A stretch of DNA of 64,000 nucleotides from Tillus elongatus (GCA_964006375.1 OZ023267.1:38783753-38847752), one strand, 5' to 3'; counted from the stretch's first letter, positions 13,421-31,325 are shown. Numbers and translations: made by a program. The notes: generated from the letters alone by a model not told the origin.

Positions 13421-15400
13421 CGCAGTGCTGTCGGGGCGGCGAGGCCGCGAGGGAGGAAAAAAATACATTTACATTTTTCAGCAATATTTTTTTAATTGGT
13501 TCAATTGAGCAGCCTAATGTATCGAGGATTAATCAACATTAATTTACGTTCATTTGAAGAAATGTTTTGAGAGTTTAAAAGCCTATCTCATAATCAAATT
13601 TTTTTATGAAAATTTGCTGGAATAGAGTTATTCTGTAAAACATTAGATGACTTCAAAACTCATAACGTTACATTATTCTCCGGCGTAATAAATGCCGAAT
13701 AGACCGCTTGGACCCCTTAGAAAGGTTACAAATATTGTGTCTGCCAAACTCATCTAAAGGCATAAATACAATAGAAGCCGTATCTTCTCCGTCATCCGCT
13801 CTTCACCCTCTCGCTTCACAAGCTTGGTAAGTAAACAAAAGAAAGGTAAATGACAACGTCGCTTTGCTGAGTAAGTATAATTATTGCAAGCCTTCTACAA
13901 AACACAGGCCATCTGCTAAGAAGTAGTTCAACTTAGTAAGACATTCGAAAGAATCATACAGTTTTCAAGGAAATCCGAAGTTCAAGATCTTCGGCAGCAC
14001 TTGTCATGATAATATTTTCTATCTCTGTCTGAGGTACTTCTTCGTCTAGAATATCGCAGCCTTAAATCATAAATTAATGTATCATATACATAATGGAATG
14101 ACAATCTTTATTTATCACAGCTCTGTTATCATTGTTAAGTTTACTGTATTCATATCTTAGAACTTTCTCTCTGTATTTGTTTATTATGGAACAATAAATT
14201 ATTATTATTATTATTATAATTCAGAGAGTGTGATTATTTTATAAACTTTTTGTGGAAAACGTTTTCACAGCTATAATCAAACATAAAATTGCTAAGTGGG
14301 ACGTCGAATGGCTTATCTGGTTATCAGTCAATTTTGTGACAATAATTAAAAGGAAAGAATCAAAAATCGAATAGTATTTCGAGACGTGACGAACGGAGAA
14401 GGCACGCGACGTATTTGAGGACAATGAGGCAAAGTAAGGGAGTGTTCAGTGTTCGGGACAGGCTAATTACTGGCGCGCTCCAGCTACTGTATTTTTATTT
14501 ACCCCCCGACTGTGATACAATATACGCAATTTGTCGGCTAGCAAACTCAGACCTTGGGCAATAGGAAGGAGCGAGGGGAAAGGGACACCGGGCTCATTAT
14601 CTACGCGAGCGCTATACAAGACATTCACCGCTCCTGATAAAAGGATACATGTTGTAAAAATTCAAAAGGCAAATTTATTTCCGAGTTGAATAAAAGAGAA
14701 ATTACAGCACAGGAGGGCGATAATAGAACCAAAGCTCTTAAAAGAAAAATATAATTAGAAATATGGAACAAGTAAATCAAACGAAATCAGAATAGGGAGA
14801 TGAAGCCCGGATTTTTCTCTCTCTTTTTTAAAGAAAGCAGGTTCTTGAAGTTTGATGTGCATGTTTCTGTTGATTTTCTTTAAAATCTGAAGGCTGATGA
14901 GTGATGCTTGAACCATTCTTAAAATTAGGTCGCTTTGTAATCTCTCGTCATAAATAATGAGATGTTCTGTTCCCGAATAAACCAAGGAGTGTTCAATTCT
15001 AAATAACAAAATCAGATTTTACAATTTTATATTTTACATCGTTTTCTTGCAAAAGACTGGAATTATAATTAATGTGGACAACAAATATATGAAATATATA
15101 TGTTTATTTATATCGGATGCGACCTGCAATACGTCTCTGTGGTTTGACAACTTCGAGATTTCGAGGTCTTTTTATAAAGTCCGGATTACACACACACACA
15201 CACGCACACACATATATACAATGTGAAAGACACTTATGGAACAAAATTCATTATGCAGCAAAAAATAGTTTTTGTGGAAAACGCAGAGGCACGTGAAGTT
15301 TAATTTGTCGAACATTATCTTATAATCATAGTTAAAAAATTAAACTCCCACCATTTTACCCCCACATCTTTATCCATTTTTTTTAAATAGCAACCCTACA
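13421..15400. other. Unassigned interval
   Basis: About 2 kb without a supported gene. A GC-rich patch (13,421-13,457, GCAGTGCTGTCGGGGCGGCG) has a reverse-complement relative at 44,944-44,965. A short (ATT)n run lies at 14,198-14,220, and a short (CA)n at 15,189-15,212. Confidence 0.5.
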
Positions 15401-15589
15401 TTTTTTCATCACAATTCGATGGATCACATTTTTCTGAATGCGGAAATACCCCATATATGTATGGTCTAATATTACAGTTTTCAATACAGGGTGGAAATTT
15501 AATAGCGGAATATTAAAATTAAACAATTTACCCTGAAATTCAAATTTCTAAAATAACCTTAATAAAAACGTCCCTTTCTTATTATAAAT

Positions 15590-15860
15590 GTTTAAAATGT
15601 TCTTCATTCACTTGCACACAACGAAATGATCTGCTACCCTTTTCAACATGTCAGTCGTTACGTTCCTAATTTCTGTTGTTGTTTTCATTTTCAAATCATC
15701 TAAATCAGCAGGTTGCGTTTTATACACTATTCTTTTGAGGCATCCCTATTGAAAAATCAAGAGGTGTAAAATCTGGCGATCTAGCGGGCCATTCTACGAA
15801 ACCTCTTCGTCCAATCCATCTTTGTGGAAAGACTTCGTGTAAATATTAGATCTTGTTCAA
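15590..15860 (-). pseudogene. Tc1/mariner-type transposase C-terminal fragment
   Basis: The minus-strand translation contains WIGRRGFVEWPARSPDFTPL with the third catalytic Asp, then DFS and, after frame change, a VYKTQ-like block and LKRVADHFVVCK, the usual C-terminal tail. Upstream domains are absent. A possible matching element end (CAGGGTGGAAATTT) lies at 15,487, also on the left. Confidence 0.72.
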
Positions 15861-16730
15861 AATTAGATCTTGTTCAAAACGTATGAAATGTGTGCAATAT
15901 TGTTTCTCCAAATGTGAAAGTAAAACATAAAATGACATTCATTCATCAATCTGGTTTCGATCGCGTAACTTTCTGCTCAGGAGGCAAGGGAGATGTCCCC
16001 GTCGCCATCTAAGTATACTTCAACTAACGTTTTATTTGCGTGGTACTTTAGATCGGCCTCATGCACGGGATATTATATTCAAAGTATACGTAATTAATTA
16101 CATAATTAGTAGAATTACCATTGAAACACATCCCACGACTGTTTCGGTCTTATATGACGTCTTATATTTAAGTTTAAAGATTAAAAAAAAACTATTTTAG
16201 AATCATTTTTATAGAGACTTGGCTTGATTTTGTTTACATTTTTAGTGCATTATACGGCAGCATAATATATGTGTGCTGCTCTAAAATTGCACTTGAGGCC
16301 GTTCATAAAGCTACAAATCTAATGTCTTTTAATAATTGATTGAATCTCCCCAGTTAAATAACAATAACTTGGCAAATTTTTAATTTTATGTCGTCTGTCA
16401 TTTTCCATAATTGCCGCCGAGATTTCACGAATGTTGGTTCTGGTAGTATGTTTTGTGCCTGGTATATATTTAGTTTGGTTACCGTTAATGTATGGTTTAT
16501 ACTTGTTGTACAAATCAATCTAGGCGTGGCAGTTAATTACTCTGTCTGTCAGACATTGGACTTTAACCACTAAGCTGTCTCAACGCATGTCTTTGGAATT
16601 TTATTTTTAATTTGGAAAAAACTGTAAATATTGTGTACCAAATTACTGAAAATTTACAACATAGGTTTATTTGAAGTATTTCTAGCCACATGTAAAGTCT
16701 CATTCCAGTTACTCTGATACTTACAAAAAT
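15861..16730. other. Unassigned interval
   Basis: No supported gene. Short open frames near 16,319-16,573 overlap on opposite strands and show no motif. Confidence 0.5.
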
Positions 16731-17037
<307 letters not shown>

Positions 17038-17288
17038 GTGTCGTGTAGAATGTATTGTTATGAAAAACTTACCAAAGTAGAGCTTATAAAATGCATCTAA
17101 AACACTGGAAGAATACATGGTGCTAATTGGGCTAACTGACTTCACTGAACTATGCTAAAAAGTAGATCTCCAATTGGGCAAAAAGGCAAGGACGGTGCCG
17201 TTGCGTTACAGGTGATTCTACGTTGAATTTAAATATTTAAATCTGAGTTACGTTACTTTAAAAAGCGTCAGTGGTAAATTAATTACTT

Positions 17289-17645
17289 GTGTGTGTGTTT
17301 TGTCTCTTTAACGTCGGCCTATTTCCGCGACTATGGCCAATCACCGACGCCAGGGAGCAGTTTCACCTCACTATCCTGAAAATTTTGCCGAACCCCTGCC
17401 TTTCTGTAAGGAGGGTAGGGATCTTTAACGTGCCCAACATCGCTTGGACACGGGACCGACGGCTTTACGCCCCCTCTGAAGGGCGGAACGTGCAGACATT
17501 CAACTTGCTCAAATACAAGGTCAGAACCTCGGTTGGGGTTAATTGTACAGTTTGTACTAAAAAAGTGAAAGGAGTACCCTGGGATCGAACCCAGTACCCT
17601 TCGGTTCAGAGGCACACGTCCTTCCCTCTGAACCACCGAGGTTCT
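17289..17645 (-). repeat. tRNA-derived SINE with 12-bp TSD
   Basis: On the minus strand, a Pol III A box TGGTTCAGAGG (17,625-17,635) and B box GGTTCGATCCC (17,581-17,591 region) are about 33 bp apart, as in a tRNA head. A ~270-bp body unrelated to tRNA follows. Flanks are direct repeats AATTAATTACTT (17,277-17,288 and 17,646-17,657). Relatives sit at 12,930, 19,340, 40,892 and 48,396, so this is an active-in-the-past SINE family. The open frames through it are incidental. Confidence 0.85.
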
Positions 17646-17657
17646 AATTAATTACTT

Positions 17658-18600
17658 AAACGTGCATTAGGTTTAAGTTACCGATAGGCAACGTTTGGAA
17701 GCGTGTTCAGTTTAATCAGCCCAACTAACCTTTCCTAGAAGTACTTAAGATGATAGTCATTATACGGTGTCAAGCTACGACCACAATTCCAGTTAAAGTG
17801 TGTCAATCTAGGCTAATTCGTCAATAAAATTAAATTTAAAAAAATCTATTAATCGTATTGGAAGTAGCATGTAAAATATAAGTTTACATAAGACATTTTT
17901 GATTACGCAGCTACTGCCTAAAACCTCCACAACAGCGCAACACACCGCTTTATGTAAATAGGAAACAATAATTTAAAATGGATCCAAGTCCCGTTGAAAG
18001 GTAATCCCTGACAAATTGATAAATCTGTCGAATTATATTTCGCATTCAATTATCCAGAGCATTTATCTTGCAGACAAAGTTTCGGATGACAAGTGGAGAT
18101 GTCGTCGAATAGCTTAGACAGCCGATACAACCTACCAGCAACAAGGAGACATTCGATTACAACTTTTCCCTGCTTCGACAATAATTAATAGTGAGTTGTC
18201 ACTGTGAGCAATAATCCCATCGCAGCCGAATTGAATCATTACATCACAGGCGGTTGTGGGATGATCGTGAACAGTTGAACAGAGAGCTAAGTAAGCTACG
18301 GATCGTGACGTAACAATCACTCATGTGCTTTGAATTCAAGATTTGGCACGATGGAGACGTGAGTGAAGGAGCCCTAAAAACGACTTAGCGACGACGATTC
18401 CTAGGTCAGTTCCTTCCGGCCAAGGAGGGAAGTTAGTTATGTGGTCGCATTGTCACGTCTTGCTCGACGTTTCTGATGTAATAAACCAGTAGGAAAAGGT
18501 GATTCAGTCTATTTCGAAAGCCAATATGATTACATTAAAATGTGGTTGAATGCTATAAATAATGAAAACACACTCTAGTGATCGGTTTGCTTTTAACAAA
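17658..18600. other. Unassigned interval
   Basis: No supported gene, repeat end or RNA was seen. Confidence 0.5.
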
Positions 18601-18603
18601 TTT

Positions 18604-18860
<257 letters not shown>

Positions 18861-19339
18861 TGGTGGTATTAGCCAGGGGAATAGTTATTTTCGCCTTCTT
18901 CCCACAGCTTCTATCTTACTGTATTGTGTGTACGTTGGAAGCTACTGTGGAAGCCTAGAACTATCACAAAACCAGAGATGGTGCTTCGACTTTTTATAGA
19001 AATGTATTAATTATCTACTTGACGTAAAAAAAACTGAAACAAATTTTTAATAGTTAATTTAAGTTTTGTAATTAATATAAGGTAATGCTGTGTTGTAGAC
19101 ACCTCACTAGTAAACAAACAATTCGGGTGGAATCGGACCGCAGAAGTGGACGCTGGATGATGTGCACTGTTGCCAAATGAGTATTACCAAGGGTCATTTT
19201 AAATATAGAAGGAAATCATGTGGTGAACAAATGTTTTTATAATGTAAATAACTTATAATATGGCGTCATCTACATAAATCGATATTTGACATATTTTGCG
19301 GAAATCAGTAGGAAAACGGAAATGTAAAAAGGTAATTTT

Positions 19340-19580
19340 CAGCCATGGTGGTCCAGGGGAAATAACGTGTGCCTCTGGACCCAAGGGTACTTGGTTCAAT
19401 CCCAGATTTCCCCTGTCCTCCCTTTTTAAGTACATCAGTAACATCAACATAGGTTGTGCCATTGTGATTGAGCAAGGTAATCTGCACGTTCCGTCCTTCC
19501 CAGGGAGCGTAAAGCCGTTGGTCCCGTGGACGTGCGATGTTGGGCACGTTAAAGACCCAAATTTCCCGGACAGTGAGGTG
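19340..19580 (+). repeat. tRNA-derived SINE, plus strand
   Basis: Plus-strand A box TGGTCCAGGGG near 19,348 and B box GGTTCAATCCC near 19,391, followed by the family body (GATTGAGCAAGG, GGGCACGTTAAAGAC). The 3' part is shortened relative to 17,289-17,645. Confidence 0.78.
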
Positions 19581-19603
19581 AATGAATCACTTTAGTAAAG
19601 TCA

Positions 19604-19930
19604 ATGAAGCAATTTCCGTTGCGAATTGCCGATGATAAATACAACTGTATATGCTAATAGCAAACAAGATCCAGTATATTTTTTAAGTCGAAATGTTTCA
19701 TGGTAATCAAGCAATTTCTACTGACAACTGTCGATGATAAAAATAACCGAGAAAATGACTCAAACTGGGCTTCGCTTCGAAGTGTTTGTTTATAATTTAA
19801 TTTCCAACCTTAAATGAGTGTGAAAAGTAACTGAAGCAATTTCCGTTGCGAATTGCCGATGATAAATACAGCTGTATATGCTAATAGCAAACGGTATGCA
19901 GTATTTTTTTAATACGAAATGTTACATGGT
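19604..19930. repeat. Segmental duplication of a ~95-bp segment
   Basis: The segment with CAATTTCCGTTGCGAATTGC and GATGATAAATACA followed by TGTATATGCTAATAGCAAAC occurs near 19,612 and again near 19,838, spaced about 226 bp. A partial third, diverged copy (CAATTTCTACTGACAACTG) lies near 19,710. Confidence 0.75.
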
Positions 19931-20014
19931 ACCCTATGTGAAAACTGGAACCTGTGATGAGCACTGATAAGTACACTTGGAGAACCCAAATCACCACAAC
20001 ACATATTTCAAAGA

Positions 20015-20055
20015 CCTTACGATCGTTTCGTTGACCACGTCAACGTCATCAGAGG
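20015..20055 (-). ncRNA. Hammerhead ribozyme-like motif, P4 left arm (intact core)
   Basis: On the minus strand: CCU, canonical CUGAUGA, extra C, GUUGAC-GUG-GUCAAC stem II, GAAAC, palindromic stem III ACGAUCGU, GUA cleavage triplet, AGG closing stem I on CCU. This is the best type-A example in the window. Confidence 0.65.
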
Positions 20056-20107
20056 ATGAAAAATTCTGTAAAAAATGATTTTTTAGTTTTTTCTTAGAAT
20101 CTTTCAT

Positions 20108-20148
20108 TCTCTGATGACGTTGACGTGGTCAACCAAACGATCGTAAGG
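20108..20148 (+). ncRNA. Hammerhead ribozyme-like motif, P4 right arm (mutated)
   Basis: Core CTGATGA is intact (20,111-20,117), but GAAAC is CAAAC, removing the catalytic G12. Probably inactive. Confidence 0.55.
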
Positions 20149-20287
20149 TCTTTGAAATATGTGTTGTGGTGATTTGGGTTCTCCAAGTGTACTTATCAGT
20201 GCTCATCACAGGTTCCGATTTCACCCGAATTGTTTGTTTACTAGTGAGGTGTCTATAATACAGGATTACCTAATATAATTTTAAATA

Positions 20288-21154
<867 letters not shown>

Positions 21155-21289
21155 ATGAAAATGCTCCTCCATTTCTGCGTCCGAGCTTTAACTACTGCAT
21201 GTATATGGATTTGTTTATACGTTTGTTAATTTAATAAACAAAGCGATTTTTTTTTTCAAATTTAAATTGCCAAAGAAAATAGTGCTGCA

Positions 21290-21600
21290 ACTTAAATCAT
21301 AACTTCCACATAGCTGTGATAATGTATTCTCTTCAGAAAGACATTCCCATTGAATACATTTAGCGCCCATGACTTGACCACAAAGAAAATAAACGTTATA
21401 TTACTCGAGTTTGAACACACAAAAATTCGAGTGCTAACTGTATACCAAATTTGAAGACGATATCTCAATTCCTTCTAAAGTTATCGTGGCTACAAACAGA
21501 CAGACACACAGATCGACAGACCGACAGACAAAAAAACAATTTCGTTCCCAAATGATGTTTTATATAATATGTTTTGACACGTTGTGACGACGTCGAAGTA
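21290..21600. repeat. Copy of the 41.4-42.1 kb inverted-repeat family (partial)
   Basis: Words such as CACAGCTATGTGG (inverse), GATATCTCAATTC and a GACAGAC-rich stretch (21,500-21,530) followed by TTTCGTTCCCAAATGATG match the right half of the element at 41,430-42,100. Confidence 0.65.
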
Positions 21601-21639
21601 AAAACATAACACGTTTAATTTTTTTTTTCTTTTAATTAA

Positions 21640-23590
21640 AACACACCACGAGGGCTTACAGCCTAAATACTATCGTACCGTGGGTGTCGACAAGGAGGAA
21701 AGAGGCAACTTGTTAATTCTGGACTTGAAGGTTTGGAGGTTCGGAGGAGAAGGAAAAAGATATGCCGGCAAGGAATTCCACAACTTGGAAGTCCTCGGGA
21801 CAAAAGAGCGGGCATAACAAGATGTTCTATGTCTGGTGACCTGGACAGTAAAAGGTCGCATTCGCTCTGTTCCCCTGGTAGATCTGTTGGGGGCAGCAGG
21901 TGGGGGAACTATGGAGGAAAGCTAATATGAGCAGTGCCCGTGCAGATATATATAAAAGAGAGAGAGAGGTCACCAACGGCACGTCGGTGGGCAAGGGATG
22001 GCAGCCTTTGGGTGAGGGTAGGGTCACCGATGAGACGTATAGCTCTCTTCTGAATAGAGTCCAGGATAGCGAGTGTAGAAGCGGCAGCAGCACCCCAGAT
22101 GTGGGAGCAGTATTCAAGGTTTGGCCTTATTTGTGAAGTATATAAAGTATAGAGATTAGCTGGTGAAAATACTTGCGACCCCGGAAGGGGAAACCTAATT
22201 TCTTAGCAGCCGCTTCTGCAAATGATGTGACATGTTGGTGCCAATTAAGATTTCGATCCACAGAAATGCCAACAGGAGAAAAGGACTCATTACTTTGAAT
22301 AACTTGGTTGTTCATTGTGATGGGTCTAGGGCTGGTGTATCTCTTATGAGAAAGACAGCAAGACTGAGATTTGGTGGGGTTGAATTGTACAAGATTTCTA
22401 CTTCCCCAGTCTAATATTTTTTGGAGATCCACGGAGATAGAACCCTTCATGAATCTGCGATCTTCATCTAATTTTGCTAAAGAAACAGGCTTAGAATATT
22501 GTATATTTGAGTGGAGGGTGTTGTCGTCCGCGTAACTGTGAACTGGGTTGGATGTGCTAGAGAAGAGGTCATTGATGTGGAGAAGAAACAAAGTAGGAGC
22601 TAGAGCTGAACCTTGAGGAACTCCTGCATTAATTGGATACAGTTTAGAGGAATGTCTATCCAAGACAACATAAATGCTCCGGTTGGAGAGGAAATTTGCT
22701 GTCCATATACAGAGTTTTGGTGGTAGGCCATAGGCCGGTAGTGTATTAAGCAGCGCTGCGTGCCATACCTGGTCGAATGCTTTGGATATGTCTAGAGCGA
22801 CAATCTGGGATTCGCCGCCGTGTAGTTCCATAGACTTGTTTCAAGAATGGGTGACAAAGGAAAGGACGTCGGCAGTTGATCTGCGCTGACGGAATCCATA
22901 CTGCCTGTTGTGGATTAGACTGTGTTTTTCAAGATATATTAGTAATTCGGTGTTTATATACTTTTCCATCACTTTAGAGACGACTGAAAGGATAGAAATA
23001 GGCCTGTAATTTCTAGGAAGCGTTTTCGATCCTTTATTGGGTACGGGTTATACTCGAGCAGTTTTACAGTTACTAGGGAATATGCCTCTATTGTAAGATG
23101 TCAGAAACAGACGAGTCAGGACAGGAGCAAGTTCTTGTGCGCATCTTTTGAGAACAATTGCTGGGATCTCGCCAAGGCCAGAGGCTTTCCTGGTATTAAG
23201 AGAAGAGGGCATCTTTCGTACCTTTTTAGTTTTGAAAATGATATCCGTCATTTTATGCGCGACATTGGTGAGTGTTGGTGGTTGAACATTTGGAGGTGGG
23301 TTGAGAGTAGAATTGCCGGCTAACAACAAAGCAAAAAGTTCAGCCTTGCCCAGGGCGGTAGAAACAATTTCATCCCCTGAGACAAGAGGTGGGAAGGTGC
23401 TTTTGCAGAAATTATTCCCAATAGCTTTAGCAAGAGTCTAGAAGGGTTTGCTGCCGTTGGAGCTTGAGAGGACTTTGTTTTTGATGTGGTTATTAAACGA
23501 GTTTTTGGCCTCAGAAAGAATGCGGACATAGCGGTTTCTTGCGTCGTTAAATGCTTGAATCACAAACCTTTATAATTTAAGCTGATTTCT
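21640..23590 (-). pseudogene. Jockey/CR1-like non-LTR retrotransposon, 5'-truncated and broken
   Basis: Reading leftward from 23,590: a linker region (SEAKNSFNNHIKNKVLSS), then RT finger motifs (LNTRKASGLGEIPAIVLKRC, GIFPSNCKTARV). A damaged stretch (22,840-23,040) follows. A 234-codon open block (22,127-22,831) then has RT motif A (VALDISKAFDQVWH), motif B (NAGVPQGSALAPTLF) and the catalytic SYADDNTLH, then FNPTKSQ. The C-terminal tail ends with WNSLPAYLFPSPPNLQTFK and a short A/T-rich tail near 21,620. The apurinic endonuclease domain is missing. Frameshifts and stops split it into at least four frames, so no active polymerase is made. Confidence 0.88.
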
Positions 23591-23898
23591 GCAGATGCCA
23601 GTATTTTAGTCAAATGCAGAACCATTATATCTATTAAAATAATTAAAACAGACATTTAAGACCTTTCTAAACACACATTTTGCATTATCTGGCGTCCATA
23701 GCCCGTATTCATTTTAGAACATTTACTAAAAAATCTCCAATTCAGACGTTTCAAATCACAACTTTAAAGTTTCTAGGAGAAAAAACGTAACATTTTCCAT
23801 GTATTTTTTGTTGTTCTTGTTGACCATTTTGCACGAACAAAAATTTATCTGTAATACTAAATAAATTATGCGATATAACACATTGTTCTTGTGCCCGA

Positions 23899-23957
23899 TT
23901 ATTTTGGTCTCCAGTGCAACCATTTAAAAAAATGGTCGCACTGGAGACCAAAATAAT
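23899..23957. repeat. Short near-perfect hairpin
   Basis: A stem of about 28 bp (ATTATTTTGGTCTCCAGTGC pairs with its inverse) with one A/C mismatch and a loop of only a few A residues. It is not part of the surrounding HINE-like debris. The arms are almost identical, which suggests recent origin or continued selection. Confidence 0.75.
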
Positions 23958-24092
23958 CCAGTCTTTTACTTTGAACGTAGAGATTAGAATTGTGGCATAT
24001 CATATAGCAAACGTTATATATTCGTAATTTGCCTAACAGATGTGGTTACAATAGCTTTGTTATATTCCAAAACATCGCCCTGCATTTTCCTG

Positions 24093-25735
<1,643 letters not shown>

Positions 25736-25830
25736 ACAAGCATATCAAATCTATTCACCACTAAAGAAACACGCGTGCCAAGTTTCATAAAAGTCGTTCC
25801 ATTTTTATTTTTATTTTTTGTGTCCTCGTA

Positions 25831-25920
<90 letters not shown>

Positions 25921-26460
25921 CTTTTTAATTTTTTAATTTTTTTTCGCTATCTTTCTGCACTATTTTCCTATTACTATTGGTGCAAATAATAACATTTTTG
26001 CGTTCTGTTTTATTTACTAATATGCCTTAATCAATACCATTAGATAAGTAATATAGGCAATAATAGTACCTTCATAATGTTGCCATGCCCGCTGTGATGA
26101 ATTGTAATTTTATTCATCATTTGACTGCACAGAATTCGAAAAAAAGCACATATTGTCTTGAAGATTAATTTGAAAAAATGTCCTCTCTGACATTTTAATA
26201 CCATTTTAATAACATTTTAATAGCATTTTTTTTTAAAGAACCAATTTAAAATCTTCACTATATAGGCAAGTGTTTAGAACAACTGGCACATTGTGCTTGG
26301 TACGAAAATTTTACACTACCAGCCGTGAAAATTGCGCCTAGGAAATTTGGCAGTTATATTTTGAGAAAAATTATTTCCCTGAAAAAATTACCAGTGCTGA
26401 AAATTAATCACTTAGCTGGTGGTACAGTAATATGGCATGTTAATATTTAAAAAAAGCCTG
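25736..26460. other. Unassigned sequence with (TA)n
   Basis: It includes (TA)n 25,834-25,917, preceded by TGCCAAGTTTCATAAAAGTCG-like text resembling but not clearly part of a HINE. No gene is supported. Confidence 0.5.
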
Positions 26461-26784
26461 GACGCAGCAAGTGCGTTATGGTAGTGAATTTTCATAAAAA
26501 TGATGTGGCACCAAATATTTTATTATAACTTTTTGTTATTGTAACCTAGAAATCTAGATTTTGGTGTATAGTTTACTTTTTATATAGTAAACCTACTTAC
26601 CAAATTTAGTTATCATACCTTTTTTATTTTTTGAGATAAATTTTTTTATCAAATGAAAACTCAAAATTTTCCCGGAAAGCCTCGTCCGATTTTCCTGACT
26701 AAGAAAATTATCCAAGCCACTTACAAAAGGAAGGTACATGCCAAATTTTATTAAAATCGACCCATTATTTTTTGAGTTATCGCT

Positions 26785-29337
<2,553 letters not shown>

Positions 29338-29457
29338 TGAAACTGACCCCGGATATGGGTTTTAGGGGTCCTAGTGCGCGCTCATTTGTAAAAAAAATTT
29401 CAAAATTCAAAAGTCGGGATCTCCCCATTAGTGAATTTTTTCTACGAAAATTCACTA

Positions 29458-30740
29458 ACAGAACGCAAAAATGTTATCATTTGTACCAGTGGCTCGGAAA
29501 ATAGTGGATGGTGGTAGGAGTTTTAGACAATAATAAAGTAAATTAAATATCTCGAGACGGGTTAGACTTCTACTAAGGCTTGAAGGAGCTTTTATATAAA
29601 ATGTATGCAAAGTTAAAAAAAAATCTTGCTACTCGTAAATTTCAAAGGCACTAGATTATTACCTATTCCTATTTTAGTGCTGGTTAGTTTGAAAACCTCC
29701 CATTTTTTAAAGTAATTATAATTCTTTTAATTTGTTTTAAAACTAAACAATATAGGTATCACATATTCAATTGACTATATAATAAATAATTTAATAATAT
29801 GTTTAGACTAATAACAACAGATCCCTTTTTGTGTTTGAAAATACACTATAGGCATTTTTGAGGCAATTTGTCCCGCTGAATTCCCAACAGCAATCTCATC
29901 ACAAATCACAATATACCTTCCAAAAGCGGTCGGAAATTTGACTGATAAATCAATTTGCCCTCGATAAGTTGAATATCCTTGCAATAATAACTTCATAATA
30001 TTGTTTTGAATCAATGCCGTTATTGATTTATCAAGTAATAAGATTCAAAACGCGGTCCCCTAAAGACCGTAGCCTCTGCGATATCCCCCCGATCCTCTCA
30101 AGGGCCACCAACTCGGCAAAACTCTTGCGAGAAGCGAGAACAATGTAACCAATTTATTGTTGAATTGTTTGACATGCCGAAGCAAGGGTTCTCGCCCCAT
30201 TGTTTTGCTTTATAGACATAGATTGGACATTGTTTTCAAATAAATCACTTTGGCTCGACGGTATGGGCGTTGGAAATACTCCGTTCTCATATAAGATTAT
30301 TATCCAAGGGTCGTGATATTGGTGTCAAATAAGAAAATAACAAATCCAAAAAAAAAATCTCCTTATTACATGTTTACTACATGTTTCAAGGAGAAATTGC
30401 TAATATTAGAAAATCATGATTAACTACAGCTCTAATTATATATTTGTTTTTTTGCTGTAAGAATGGGAAATATCCTAGGATGTATATTTCTATGTGAAAC
30501 TAAATCATCATGAGAAAAGAAACCACTAGAAGAGTCTGGATGCAGCAAATATGTTAGCAAATTTTCATGAGCTTACAATTATTCAGGCAACTTAGCTGGG
30601 CCTGTTTAAACTAACTCGTTTATGTTAAATAAGTCTATGAATGATGGATAAATGACCTTCTTTTTATCTGTCCGCACACATATTTTAAACTGAAATAGCT
30701 GATTTTTATTTGTGCTGGGAATTTATCCGTTTGTGTATTC
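29458..30740. other. Unassigned interval
   Basis: About 1.3 kb with no supported gene. A moderately GC-rich patch at 30,050-30,300 is not recognised. A worn HINE hairpin end (CTGGATGCAGCAAATATG) lies at 30,537-30,575. Confidence 0.5.
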
Positions 30741-30744
30741 GAAT

Positions 30745-30830
30745 ATTCATTCCGAAAGCTTCACGACTATTCGAATTATTCGAGTATTCGAATATTCGTC
30801 GACTATTCGAATATTCGCACAGTAATAAAC
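30745..30830. repeat. ATTCGAATATTCG palindromic cluster
   Basis: Several overlapping copies of GAATATTCG preceded by GCTGGGAAT. A similar cluster lies at 33,735-33,820 beside ATTCCCAGCCCTA. These resemble the ends of hAT-type MITEs with a GGGCTGGGAAT terminus, but no complete element or TSD was found. Confidence 0.5.
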
Positions 30831-31237
30831 ACTCCCCTAAGCCCATGAATATGTCTCGTTATCATTTTTTGAATCTGCTTCTGTTTCCTAGAAAATTAGC
30901 TATTTAATTCTTAATTTTCAAATAATTCCGGAAATTTTTCATTGCTTATTTTAGAAAAATCAATGACGATTATAATGTCGGTTTCATTGTGCTTATCACA
31001 ACAGCAGTTAGGTTTTTAGTCATATTTACGTTATTTGCAAGCAGTGGCGGAACAAAAGATGACTGGGCCCCCCCGCAAACGATTATCTTGGGCCCCCCTA
31101 ATTTTTCTTTTTCAACTAAGGTTGTAAAAACAAACAATACACGTTAATAACCAGACGTTGGACACTGCGGCTGGTAATCTAAAACATAAAACAAAAACAA
31201 ATCCAACTAATTCCGTAACATGTTGACAACAGCGTTG

Positions 31238-31241
<4 letters not shown>

Positions 31242-31325
<84 letters not shown>

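Larger units (their letters stand above)
19936..20224. mobile_element. Penelope-like palindromic hairpin unit (P4)
   Basis: A longer version of the palindrome: the outer part CTATGTGAAAACTGGAACC is present on both sides. A 60-bp spacer separates the arms. Both arms carry hammerhead-like motifs. No clear TSD was found. Confidence 0.75.
19064..20287. repeat. Inverted-repeat element with ~75-bp arms
   Basis: Arms at about 19,064-19,140 and 20,214-20,287 share the words GACACCTCACTAGTAAACAA and CAATTCGGGTG in inverse orientation. Between them lie a SINE, a duplicated segment and the Penelope hairpin P4. No coding sequence is recognised. The class is unknown. Confidence 0.6.

Noticed and set aside
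14755..15009. 84-codon minus-strand ORF as a gene
   Set aside because: No motif, no homologous copy in the window, and length within chance expectation.
17331..17651. Overlapping ~100-120-codon ORFs on both strands
   Set aside because: They lie wholly within a tRNA-derived SINE with Pol III boxes and a TSD; coding is incidental.
30050..30300. GC-richer patch that might be a coding exon
   Set aside because: No open frame with recognisable motif and no splice-site pattern consistent with coding.
30745..30830. hAT-MITE with GGGCTGGGAAT ends
   Set aside because: Only one end-like sequence per cluster and no 8-bp TSD could be found, so I report it only as a repeat cluster.
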